Shown here piece by piece: positions 18,902 to 26,961 of a stretch of DNA of 64,000 bases (its first letter is position 1; every line of letters starts with the position of its first letter). This DNA is from Cohnella lupini. Lineage in GTDB: Bacteria > Bacillota > Bacilli > Paenibacillales > Paenibacillaceae. A model generated the notes under the pieces. The model was not told where the DNA came from. It saw only the letters and a list, made by a program, of their open reading frames with translations, and searched no databases. The DNA lies in contig NZ_QRDY01000004.1 in the NCBI RefSeq assembly GCF_003386205.1, positions 310,001 to 374,000 on the forward strand, in the 5' to 3' direction. The translations under genes and the position numbers were made by a program.

Positions 18902-20560
18902 TTATTTCGAAACATCAAGCTCGTTCCAAACAATCGGGGAGAAAGACGCGTAGCCGAGCTTGAAATTCTTGACTCGCTTATTCACCGCGTAGATGTCGTC
19001 GGGATAATATAACGGCGCATAGATGGCTTGTTCCCTTGCCCGCTTAAACCAGGCATCGTACTTCGCCTGCCTTTGTCGGATGTCGGTTGAGGCCACCGCT
19101 TCATCTATAAGCGATTCCAACAGCGAATCGGACCAGGCAACCGCCGGCGTATCGCCCGTCGAATGAAACAAGGATAGGAGGAAAGCATGCGGATTGTACG
19201 CATCGGAATACGTTCGGTAAATGATCAGATCATACTCCCTGCTGGTCCATAGCGCATCGTAATAAGCATTCGATTCGAGCATGCGCAGCCGAATTCGAAT
19301 GCCCGCCTTCAGCAGTTGGGCTTGAACGTATTCCGCGATCGGTTTCCATTCGGGATATTCGGTTTGTTGCAGCACTAAGCTTAGCTCCAACGGTTTGCCG
19401 TCCTTGTCCATGATCCCGTCCCCGTCGGAATCCGCATAGCCTGCTTCCCGCAGAAGTTGCCTCGCCCGATCTTCGTCGTATCCGTACCATTCGTTATTGC
19501 TCTCCGTCACGTAAGGAACCGTCAACGGAAATAAGCCATGCGCTTCGGAACCCGCTCCCTCGAGCAGCTTGTCGACAATGCCCTTCTTGTCGATTGCTAG
19601 GTTGATAGCTTGACGCACATTGACGTCCTGAAGAGAGGCACGATCGTAATTGTAGATTAGAAAATGCGAGCTCGTCCCCGCTGACCGTTGAATGGACAGC
19701 TTGTCGTCCGATTTCAAGAGCTCGAGATTTTCGGCGGGAATCTTGCCCGATTGGCCGCCGGCAATATCGACCGAGCCGCTCTGCAGCGCGAGAACCCGAG
19801 CCTGCGCATCCGGTATAACCTTCAGAATAATCTTTGATAGACGAGGCGCTTCGCCCCAGTAATTCGGATTGCGGACCAACACGGCTTCCTGATCCTTCTC
19901 GTAGCTATCGACGACCCAGGCGCCCGTTCCGATCGGTTTCGCGAATTTCCCCTTCGGATCGCCTGCCGGTTCGACGGCGGTAGGGCTAATGATTCGAACC
20001 GGACGGGCAAACGTCAATTCGGTCAATAGGGGATAGTAGGCTTCGCCGAACTCGAATCGAATCGTCGCCTCGTCTATCACTTTGATTTCCTTCAGCCCTT
20101 TGGACACGTTTAACGATGAATTGGCCGGATCGCCAATCCAGCGATCAAAGGAGAACTTCACCGCATCCGCGTTAAACGCCGTACCATCGGAGAAGACGAC
20201 TCCCTGCCTCAAATGGAACGTATACGTTTTTCCGTCTTCGGAAATGTCCCAGGACTCCGCGAGCGATGGAACGATGCTTCCTTTCTCGCCGTACTCTACC
20301 AAGCTATCGTATACCATCGGATGCACCTCGATAGCTCCTTTATAGGCTCCGGCATCCAATTGATCTAAGGCCGGATCCGCAGCCACCGCCACCGTTACCT
20401 GCTTGTCGACATCCGTTTTCGCATCCTGCGACGGCAACGAGGATGAGGGTGCATTAGCGGCCGTTTCATTCGACCCGCAGCCCGACAATAACACGATCGT
20501 CGCCAAGGCTGCCGTAAGCCAACCGATTTGTATTCGAAACATTCTTGATCTCTTCTTCAA
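18902..20560 (-). CDS. Nickel/metallophore/peptide-type binding lipoprotein, SBP family 5 (NikA/CntA-like)
   Basis: 552 residues. The lipoprotein signal ends at Cys28 (VLLSGC). The fold contains the family 5 signature around YTFHLRQGVVFSDGTAFNADAVKFSF and GKFAKPIGTGAWVVDSY, a NikA-like segment. Position in a NikBCDE-type operon and the Zur-like boxes upstream suggest that it binds a metal-chelate or metallophore rather than a peptide; this is inference. It follows the ATPase gene by 18 bp and precedes the methyltransferase gene. Confidence 0.87.
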   Translation of the reverse strand: MKKRSRMFRIQIGWLTAALATIVLLSGCGSNETAANAPSSSLPSQDAKTDVDKQVTVAVAADPALDQLDAGAYKGAIEVHPMVYDSLVEYGEKGSIVPSLAESWDISEDGKTYTFHLRQGVVFSDGTAFNADAVKFSFDRWIGDPANSSLNVSKGLKEIKVIDEATIRFEFGEAYYPLLTELTFARPVRIISPTAVEPAGDPKGKFAKPIGTGAWVVDSYEKDQEAVLVRNPNYWGEAPRLSKIILKVIPDAQARVLALQSGSVDIAGGQSGKIPAENLELLKSDDKLSIQRSAGTSSHFLIYNYDRASLQDVNVRQAINLAIDKKGIVDKLLEGAGSEAHGLFPLTVPYVTESNNEWYGYDEDRARQLLREAGYADSDGDGIMDKDGKPLELSLVLQQTEYPEWKPIAEYVQAQLLKAGIRIRLRMLESNAYYDALWTSREYDLIIYRTYSDAYNPHAFLLSLFHSTGDTPAVAWSDSLLESLIDEAVASTDIRQRQAKYDAWFKRAREQAIYAPLYYPDDIYAVNKRVKNFKLGYASFSPIVWNELDVSK

Positions 20561-20578
20561 TGGGAATATCTCCTTCTG

Positions 20579-21382
20579 CTAAAACCTGATTTTTCTGTCG
20601 CGAGGATTTAATGCCGGTACGGCATTCCATAATTCGCGGGTGTAAGGATGGTTGCAATCCGCAGCGATCCGATCTCCCTTAACGGTTTCGAGCACTTTGC
20701 CGCGATGCATGACGGATACTTCGTCGCACAGCTCCGGAACGAGGGACAAATCGTGGGTAATAAATAAATACGTAAGATTCAATTGCCGTTTCAACCTGAG
20801 AAGAAGCTGCAGCATCGTCTTTCGATGCATGAAATCCTGGCTCGAGAAAGGCTCGTCGCAGACGAGCAATTCCGGCCGCGACGCCAGAGCCCGGGCAATC
20901 CCGACCCGCTGCTGCTGTCCCCCGCTCAGTTCATGAGGGTAACGGTTCAGAACTTGCCCGTCCAAGTCCACCAGGCTAAGCCATTCGATCACCGCCCTCC
21001 TTCTCTCCCGGACGGACAATCTTCCGTTATTATCGAGAGGTTCGGCCACGATCCGTTCAATCGTAAATAGCGGGTCGAACGTGGCGACGCTATTCTGGAA
21101 CACAAGCTGCATCCGCGATCGCAAAGGTCTCATCCTCCCGGCGCTCCAACCGGTAATGTCGATTCCGTCGAACGTCACCCTTCCGGACGTTGCCGGCTCC
21201 AAGCCGAGCAAGAGCTTGGAGAGGGTGGTTTTGCCGCAGCCGCTTTCCCCGACAAGACCAAGCGTCATTCCTTGCTTGATCTGCAACGAAACGCGATCGA
21301 CGGCTACTACTTTCTCAGCTTTGGTTAACCACCTCCTTCGATGTTCGTAAATCTTGGATAAATCTGCGGTTTCGAGCAGCAT
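20579..21382 (-). CDS. Nickel/peptide-type ABC importer ATPase, NikE/CntF-like
   Basis: 267 residues. The ATG at 21382 has AGGAGGGG before it; the open frame to 21484 would overlap the previous gene by 170 bp. Walker A is GESGCGKTTLS, the signature LSGGQQQRVGIARAL and Walker B LLVCDEPFSSQD. The D-loop SSQD departs from the usual SALD. It lacks the long C-terminal Cys-containing extension of OppF proteins and ends soon after HPYTRELWNAVPALNP, as NikE-type ATPases do. Its first 68 bp overlap the end of the NikD-like gene. Confidence 0.88.
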   Translation of the reverse strand: MLLETADLSKIYEHRRRWLTKAEKVVAVDRVSLQIKQGMTLGLVGESGCGKTTLSKLLLGLEPATSGRVTFDGIDITGWSAGRMRPLRSRMQLVFQNSVATFDPLFTIERIVAEPLDNNGRLSVRERRRAVIEWLSLVDLDGQVLNRYPHELSGGQQQRVGIARALASRPELLVCDEPFSSQDFMHRKTMLQLLLRLKRQLNLTYLFITHDLSLVPELCDEVSVMHRGKVLETVKGDRIAADCNHPYTRELWNAVPALNPRDRKIRF

Positions 21383-22220
21383 GGTTTCCCCTCCTATCCG
21401 AAGACGGGGACTCTTCCATCGATCTCTCATATAGGAAACGACTGTCCAGCAATTCGCGTGTATAAGGATGCTTCGGCTGCTCAAAGATATCGTAAACGTC
21501 GCCGGATTCGACGATCTCGCCTTCTTTCATCACGTATACGAAATCGGCCAACTCCGCGACGACCCCCAGATCATGGGTAATCAGAAGGATGCCGATCCCT
21601 CTCTCCCGTCGAAGCCTGTCCAGCTCATCCAATATTTGCGCTTGTATGGTGACGTCCAGCGCAGTAGTCGGTTCATCCGCTATAAGCAGGCGCGCTCCGG
21701 AGACTAGAGCCAGAGCAATCATCACCCGCTGGCACATACCGCCGCTAATCTGGAACGAATAACGCCTCAACAGCCGCTCCGGCTCCGCCAGCCCGACTTG
21801 CTCGAGCTGAACGAGAGCGATATCTCTCGCTTCCCTTCGGGAGACTCGTCGATGATGGACAATCGTTTCAATCATTTGATGACCTATCGTGAACGCCGGA
21901 TTCAGGCAACTCGCCGGGTTCTGGAAGATCATCGCCATGTCTCTCCCTCGAATTCGGCGAAGCTCCCCCGGCTTTCGCGTTAATAAATCTACGTCTCCAA
22001 GCCATGCCTCGCCGGCAGTTACTCTTCCGGACCGCTCGAGCAAACCGAAAACGGCTTGCGCCGTAACGGACTTCCCGCTGCCGCTCTCCCCGATCAACGC
22101 GACGATAGATCCGGCCTTTACGTCCAGACTGATTCCTCGTACCGCTTCGAAGGTACGATCGCCCCGATCGAACTCGATGCTTAGCTGCCTTACGCTCAGC
22201 AATGTATTCCCTGAGTGCAT
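21315..22220 (-). CDS. Nickel/peptide-type ABC importer ATPase, NikD/CntD-like
   Basis: 301 residues from the ATG at 22220 with AAGGAGAG before it. Walker A is GESGSGKSV, the Q-loop [11 protein letters not shown], the signature [15 protein letters not shown] and Walker [13 protein letters not shown]. The usual fold ends near [12 protein letters not shown]; about 40 extra polar residues follow and overlap the next gene by 68 bp. Such an overlap is longer than needed for coupling, so the tail may be a recent extension through a lost stop codon. Confidence 0.88.
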   Translation of the reverse strand: MHSGNTLLSVRQLSIEFDRGDRTFEAVRGISLDVKAGSIVALIGESGSGKSVTAQAVFGLLERSGRVTAGEAWLGDVDLLTRKPGELRRIRGRDMAMIFQNPASCLNPAFTIGHQMIETIVHHRRVSRREARDIALVQLEQVGLAEPERLLRRYSFQISGGMCQRVMIALALVSGARLLIADEPTTALDVTIQAQILDELDRLRRERGIGILLITHDLGVVAELADFVYVMKEGEIVESGDVYDIFEQPKHPYTRELLDSRFLYERSMEESPSSDRRGNHAARNRRFIQDLRTSKEVVNQS

Positions 22221-22242
22221 TCTTTTCTCTCCTTCGTTTTTT

Positions 22243-23064
22243 CTATGTTTCGATCCGGTCTCTCTTCCGCAGTCCCTCGCCAAGCAAGTTAAATCCGATC
22301 GTCACCGTCATGATCGCGAGACCCGGATACAGCATCAGCCGAGGAATCGTCTGCATGTAAGGTCGACTGTCGTTCAGCATGACTCCCCATTCCGGCGTCG
22401 GAGGCTGAGACCCTAAGCCCAGAAAAGATAATCCCGAAATCGAGAGCATGATCGTACCGATTTCGAGCGAAGCAAGCACGAGCATCGGCCTGGCCGCGTT
22501 CGGGAGAATATGGCGCAGTACGATCTGTGTCGGCGAACCGCCGGAGGACCGCGCGGCCATAATGAAATCCTTCTCTTTGATCTGCATGACGATGCCGCGA
22601 ACGATTCTGGCATAGCCGGCCCACCACACCAGAACGAAAGCCAGAAGCAGGTTAGCCAAGCTTGGCCCCAATAATCCGGTAATCGCTATCGACAAAATCA
22701 GGCTCGGGAACGCGAGCAGCATATCGATCGTTCTCATTATGAAACGATCCGTCCTGCCGCCGGCGAACCCCGCAAGCAATCCTAACGGCACGCTGATGGA
22801 TAGAGCGGCTCCCAACGCGAGCATGGAATAAAACAACGACGTCCGCGTGCCCATAATCAATCTGGACAAAACGCAACGTCCCATTTGATCGGTACCGAGC
22901 GGATAATGCAAAGAAGGCGGGCTTAATCTGATATCCAGATTAATAAGCAGCGGATCCGATGGCGTAAGGTAAGGCGCGAAGATGCCCACGCACACGGCTA
23001 ATGCAACGAGGCTTCCACCGGTCCATAAGGATACCGCTCTCCATGAAATGGTTTTCCGTTTCAT
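22243..23064 (-). CDS. Nickel/peptide-type ABC permease, NikC/CntC-like
   Basis: 273 residues with AAGGAGC before the ATG. One membrane segment (about 10-30), an extracellular loop with HYPLGTDQMGRCVLSRLI, and five more segments with an EAA-like loop (MAARSSGGSPTQIVLRHILP) fit the family. It lacks the large insert seen in the OppC-like protein at 10391-11548, which again points to the nickel/metallophore branch. It lies 13 bp after the NikB-like gene. Confidence 0.9.
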   Translation of the reverse strand: MKRKTISWRAVSLWTGGSLVALAVCVGIFAPYLTPSDPLLINLDIRLSPPSLHYPLGTDQMGRCVLSRLIMGTRTSLFYSMLALGAALSISVPLGLLAGFAGGRTDRFIMRTIDMLLAFPSLILSIAITGLLGPSLANLLLAFVLVWWAGYARIVRGIVMQIKEKDFIMAARSSGGSPTQIVLRHILPNAARPMLVLASLEIGTIMLSISGLSFLGLGSQPPTPEWGVMLNDSRPYMQTIPRLMLYPGLAIMTVTIGFNLLGEGLRKRDRIET

Positions 23065-23077
23065 TTTGCCATGCTCC

Positions 23078-24016
23078 TTAAAGTGATTTGCCCAGACGAA
23101 TTCTCGGATCCAATAGCGTATATCCGATATCCACCAAGAAATTAACGGCGACGACGATTAGCGCCATTAATAGAACATAGCCTTGAATAACGATGTAATC
23201 TTTCATAAATATAGCGTCTATGGCATACTTGCCGATGCCCGGCCAAGCGAAGATCGTCTCTACGACAACCGATCCGCCAAGCAAATGACCGCACTGAACG
23301 CCGAACAGAGTCAATACCGGAAGAAACGCATTACGTAACGCATGGGATCCGACGATAACGCTCTCTTTTATACCTCTTGCCCTCACCGATCGTACATAGC
23401 TTTGTCGCAGGGCTTCTAGCATTCCTGCCCGGATTAGCCGGATATACGTTCCGCACATTCCGAAACCAAGCGTAAGCGCGGGCAACCAAACGCTTGAGAA
23501 TCCGTCCATTCCGGTCACCGGGAACAGCTTCAACCGTACGGCTCCGTAATAAATAAACAGTAATCCTATCCAGAAGCCAGGCATCGAAGCGCTAATCAGC
23601 GTTAGAATTCTCCCGAATATATCGATCCAGCTCCCCGGATATTTCGCCGATGCCACACCTAACGGCAAAGCGATTATCAACAAAATCGTAACGGCCGAAG
23701 CCGCAAGAGCAATCGTAGCCGGGAATCTGTCAAGCAATTCGCTTATCACGGGTCTGCCGCTGCTATAAGAGATCCCCAAATCCAAATGAAGCAATCGCCA
23801 TAGCCATAGTCCGTATTGCACGTAGATAGGCTTATCGAGACCCATCTCCGCCCGCACCGCGACGATCTCTTCCTCCGAAGGCTGTATGCCGCCGGAGCGG
23901 AGCAAGATTTCCGCAGGGTCGCCCGGCGCGATGCTCAATAATCCGAATGAAAGGATCGAAATGCCGAACAAAACCGGAACGGTATGTAACAATCGACGCA
24001 AAACAAACTTAAGCAT
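23078..24016 (-). CDS. Nickel/peptide-type ABC permease, NikB/CntB-like
   Basis: 312 residues, GAGGG before the ATG. Six membrane segments start with LRRLLHTVPVLFGISILSFG; the EAA-like loop is YVRSVRARGIKESVIVGSHALRN and the C-terminus DIGYTLLDPRIRLG is typical. It is the first gene of the six-gene unit and lies directly behind the promoter with Zur-like boxes. Confidence 0.9.
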   Translation of the reverse strand: MLKFVLRRLLHTVPVLFGISILSFGLLSIAPGDPAEILLRSGGIQPSEEEIVAVRAEMGLDKPIYVQYGLWLWRLLHLDLGISYSSGRPVISELLDRFPATIALAASAVTILLIIALPLGVASAKYPGSWIDIFGRILTLISASMPGFWIGLLFIYYGAVRLKLFPVTGMDGFSSVWLPALTLGFGMCGTYIRLIRAGMLEALRQSYVRSVRARGIKESVIVGSHALRNAFLPVLTLFGVQCGHLLGGSVVVETIFAWPGIGKYAIDAIFMKDYIVIQGYVLLMALIVVAVNFLVDIGYTLLDPRIRLGKSL

Positions 24017-24038
24017 ATATCAGCCCTCTTATACTAAA

Positions 24039-24053
24039 ATGTAATAATTACGA
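24039..24053. promoter_or_regulatory. Zur-like box 1
   Basis: ATGTAATAATTACGA matches the B. subtilis Zur consensus TCGTAATnATTACGA at all but the first two positions. It lies 22 bp before the NikB-like start codon, between a TATAAT-like sequence and the gene. Zur represses zinc-uptake genes when zinc is sufficient. Confidence 0.65.
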
Positions 24054-24119
24054 TTATAATTCATGTGAGGTCATCGAATGGACCGAACGATTGCCGCTAC
24101 AGTAAATCCTCGTTTGTTA

Positions 24120-24148
24120 ATTGTAATTATTACGTTTAAATGTGTCAA
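24120..24148 (-). promoter_or_regulatory. SigA-type promoter of the Nik/Cnt-type operon overlapped by Zur-like box 2
   Basis: On the minus strand TTGACA (24143-24148), a 17-bp spacer and TACAAT (24120-24125) form a near-ideal promoter. The 15-mer TTGTAATTATTACGT at 24121-24135 matches the Zur consensus except at positions 2 and 15 and covers the -10 box and half the spacer, the classic place for repression. Confidence 0.75.
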
Positions 24149-24252
24149 CACTTGTTCGCTGAATATTGTATGGTTTAATTCTCGCATGGCAATTATACAA
24201 AAGTCCGCAAACTATTCGATCCTTGAGAGAATGCGCTTTTAACGGGTAACAT

Positions 24253-24298
24253 AAGGGGTCTGCCGGACTGAAATCCGTCACGCCCCTTCTTGAAAGGA
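24253..24298 (+). promoter_or_regulatory. Structured leader before the antiporter gene (candidate cis-regulatory RNA)
   Basis: AAGGGG (24253-24258) pairs with CCCCTT (24283-24288). Inside it, an asymmetric CTGC/TCAC internal loop leads to CGGA pairing with TCCG around a CTGAAA loop. The ribosome site GAAAGGAG follows at once. Some Na+/H+ antiporter genes are controlled by ion-sensing RNAs, but I cannot match this leader to a named class. Confidence 0.35.
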
Positions 24299-24312
24299 GA
24301 AACAACCTCTAG

Positions 24313-26340
24313 ATGGAACTCTTCATAGCGATACTGGTTCTCCTTGCTCTCATCGGAATATCCAACGTCATTAATCGTCAGCTTCCGTACCTGCCCGTGC
24401 CCCTTATTCAGATCGCGCTCGGGAGCGCCGTAACCTTCCTCCCGTCCGGCGTTCACATGCCGCTCGAACCGGAGCTTTTCTTCCTGCTGTTCATCGCTCC
24501 GCTTCTGTATAACGACGGCAAGAAAACGCCCCGCAGCGAGCTTTGGCGTCTTCGCGCTCCCATTCTCCTACTCGCAGTTGGCCTTGTCTTCACGACGGTA
24601 TTCGTTATTGGATACGGCATCCATTGGATGATTCCCTCTATTCCGCTCCCCGTCGCATTCGGGCTTGCCGCCATTTTGTCCCCGACGGATGCTGTATCCG
24701 TTAACGCGTTGGCGGGCAGAATCCATTTGCCCAAGAGCCTGATGCACTTGCTCGAAGGGGAAGCCCTGATGAACGACGCCTCCGGCCTCGTCGCCTTCAA
24801 ATTCGCGACGGCGGCCGCGGTAACCGGCGTGTTCTCGTTACCCAAAGCTAGCTTAAGCTTTGTCATAATCGCCATCGGAGGCTTAGTCGTCGGTGCCCTA
24901 TTAGCCTCCTCCATCACCGGAATACGCTACTTGCTGCGCCGTTCGGGTCTTGAAGACGAGACGATGCACATGCTCATTCATATATTAACTCCGTTCGCCC
25001 TGTATTTAACCGCCGAGGAACTAGGCTTGTCGGGTATATTGGCCGCGGTTGCCGGGGGCGTCATGCATGCGGTCGAACGCGACCGGTCCAACAAGGCCAA
25101 ACCGCGCGCGAACGAGCTGTCGGACAACACTTGGTCGGTTATTCTGTTCCTATTGAACGGGCTCGTATTCGTTATTTTAGGCTTACAAATTCCCGACGTA
25201 TTCAATACGATATTTTCGAGTCCCGATTTCAACAATTACGAGGTCGTCGGTTATGCCTTGATCATCTTCGCCATGCTGATCGTGCTTCGGTTTCTATGGA
25301 CATGGGCGTTCTCGCAAGGCGGCAAAATCGTCGGAGGCTCCATCGGCCAAGAGAAGTTTTCCTTCAAAATCCTGGCCATGACTTCAATATCCGGCGTCAG
25401 GGGAGCCATAACGCTGGCGGGCGCCTTCTCGATCCCCCTGATCGTGGAAACCGGCGCTCCTTTTCCGCAGCGGAGCTTGGTCATTTTCCTGGCGGCGGTC
25501 ATCATTCTGTTCTCGTTGATTACCGCGAGTATCGCTCTCCCGCTGTTAGCCAAGCAAGACGGAATTAACGATGAAGCCGAGCGCGAACAAATGGAGCGCC
25601 ACGGGCAGATTAAGATGATGAGCGCCGCCATTCTGGCGGTCAAGCAGGCTAGGGACGAAACGAACGAAGCTGAATCTTCGGCCGTCCTCACCGATTATAG
25701 CCGGTGGATCAGAGAGTTTAAGCCCGGAGCGCCTAATTACGGATATCGTCTCATGCCCGGCAAAGAGGAAGGATTGCGTCTCGGCGCTCTGGCCATAGAA
25801 CGCGAAGAAACGCGTAGCTTGCTCGCAAACGGCGAAATAAGCAAGGAGCACGCCGCTATGTTCTTAAGAGGATTGGAGCAGTTGGAGATGGCCTTGTCCA
25901 GGTCGTCGCATCTCTGGTACGTCATCCTAAGATCCACGGTCAGGGCGATCAAGGGAATGCTGTACAAGGAGGATTCGAGGCTCGCGGCCAAGCTGTCGAG
26001 AGCCGATCGGGAAGCGCTTAGAACGATTAAGTTCCGGACAAGCTGCGCGGTCGTGGATTCCTACGAGGAATTATGCAGAGGCCCCGATAAGAACGAGGCT
26101 ACGGATATTCTTAAGCATTACAAGCTAATCAAAGATAAGTTATCCAAGCCTTATCCGGCGTTGCAAGGATATAACGAAGGAAACGATGAAGTCAAAAGAG
26201 ATTTGCATTGGATAGCTATCCAGGCGGAGAGAGATACGGTTCAAAGGCTATACGAGGTAGGAGAAATCACCCGGGACATCGCCAATGGACTCCGAAGGAC
26301 GATCCGGGACCGGGAGGCATTCATTCTGGAGCAGGAATAA
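24313..26340 (+). CDS. Na+/H+ antiporter, CPA1 family
   Basis: 675 residues. The first 410 or so hold about 12 membrane segments, with SPTDAVSVNALAGRI and EGEALMNDASGLVAFKFA, the CPA1 ion-binding region containing the conserved ND pair. The remaining 260 residues are a hydrophilic, mostly helical cytoplasmic domain without a recognised motif. It should exchange Na+ or K+ for protons across the membrane for pH and salt homeostasis. AAAGGAG lies 13 bp before the ATG, a rather wide spacing. It is divergent from the Zur-box operon, with about 300 bp between. Confidence 0.92.
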   Translation: MELFIAILVLLALIGISNVINRQLPYLPVPLIQIALGSAVTFLPSGVHMPLEPELFFLLFIAPLLYNDGKKTPRSELWRLRAPILLLAVGLVFTTVFVIGYGIHWMIPSIPLPVAFGLAAILSPTDAVSVNALAGRIHLPKSLMHLLEGEALMNDASGLVAFKFATAAAVTGVFSLPKASLSFVIIAIGGLVVGALLASSITGIRYLLRRSGLEDETMHMLIHILTPFALYLTAEELGLSGILAAVAGGVMHAVERDRSNKAKPRANELSDNTWSVILFLLNGLVFVILGLQIPDVFNTIFSSPDFNNYEVVGYALIIFAMLIVLRFLWTWAFSQGGKIVGGSIGQEKFSFKILAMTSISGVRGAITLAGAFSIPLIVETGAPFPQRSLVIFLAAVIILFSLITASIALPLLAKQDGINDEAEREQMERHGQIKMMSAAILAVKQARDETNEAESSAVLTDYSRWIREFKPGAPNYGYRLMPGKEEGLRLGALAIEREETRSLLANGEISKEHAAMFLRGLEQLEMALSRSSHLWYVILRSTVRAIKGMLYKEDSRLAAKLSRADREALRTIKFRTSCAVVDSYEELCRGPDKNEATDILKHYKLIKDKLSKPYPALQGYNEGNDEVKRDLHWIAIQAERDTVQRLYEVGEITRDIANGLRRTIRDREAFILEQE

Positions 26341-26449
26341 TTGTTTCATAAGCCTAACGTATAGCAATCGATAAGAAACGCGACAATTGCCATTATGGTA
26401 CATTATGCATATACGATTCTAACGACTTTCATTGAAAGGATGTTTGAAA

Positions 26450-26851
26450 ATGGGGAATTTGAAGCCTTTCATTACCTCGGAGGATGCTAGATCGCAAGCG
26501 GAGTTCTACCTTCAATCGCTTGGCGGCGAGATTGCGTCCATTAGTACTCATGGCGATCTGATGGGAGCGCAAAATGAATTCAAGGACAAAGTCATGCATA
26601 TGTGCGTGCTTGTTGCCGGAGGGAATGCCATCTTCATGGCGGATGCGATCGAACCGTTTACTCCGGGAACAGGCATCTCGCTGGCCTTGGAACTCCCGAC
26701 GGAAACCGAAGCCAGCGAGGCGTTCGCGAAGCTTGCGGTTGGCGGCAACGTAAAATATCCGATAGGATTGCAGCCGTTCGGCTTGTTCTTCGGCGAACTG
26801 ACCGATAAATTCGGTATCCATTGGATGATTACCGCCGCGCCGAAGTGGTAG
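26450..26851 (+). CDS. VOC-superfamily (PhnB/glyoxalase-like) protein
   Basis: 133 residues from the ATG at 26450, chosen because GAAAGGA lies just before it. The start LKPFITSEDARSQAEFYLQSLGG and the end PFGLFFGELTDKFGIHWMI match PhnB-like proteins of the vicinal oxygen chelate fold, named for similarity to a 3-demethylubiquinone methyltransferase. The enzymatic role in this group is generally unknown. It appears monocistronic and ends in a bidirectional terminator. Confidence 0.85.
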   Translation: MGNLKPFITSEDARSQAEFYLQSLGGEIASISTHGDLMGAQNEFKDKVMHMCVLVAGGNAIFMADAIEPFTPGTGISLALELPTETEASEAFAKLAVGGNVKYPIGLQPFGLFFGELTDKFGIHWMITAAPKW

Positions 26852-26862
26852 AATCCTAATTT

Positions 26863-26920
26863 GTACTCCTAAACTAAAACAGCCTCCCCCGACGAAATCG
26901 TCGGTAAGGAGGTTGTTTTG
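26863..26920. terminator. Bidirectional terminator, related copy 1
   Basis: A stem of about 12 bp (AAAACAGCCTCC with GGAGGTTGTTTT) carries an inner GACGAAATCGTC hairpin and T-rich ends on both sides. It serves the VOC gene and the convergent chemoreceptor gene. The 58-bp block is closely similar to 28781-28838 on the other side of the chemoreceptor gene. Confidence 0.85.
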
Positions 26921-26961
26921 GTTTAATTGCTCTGAAAATTGATTTTCACCGGTAAAATCAA

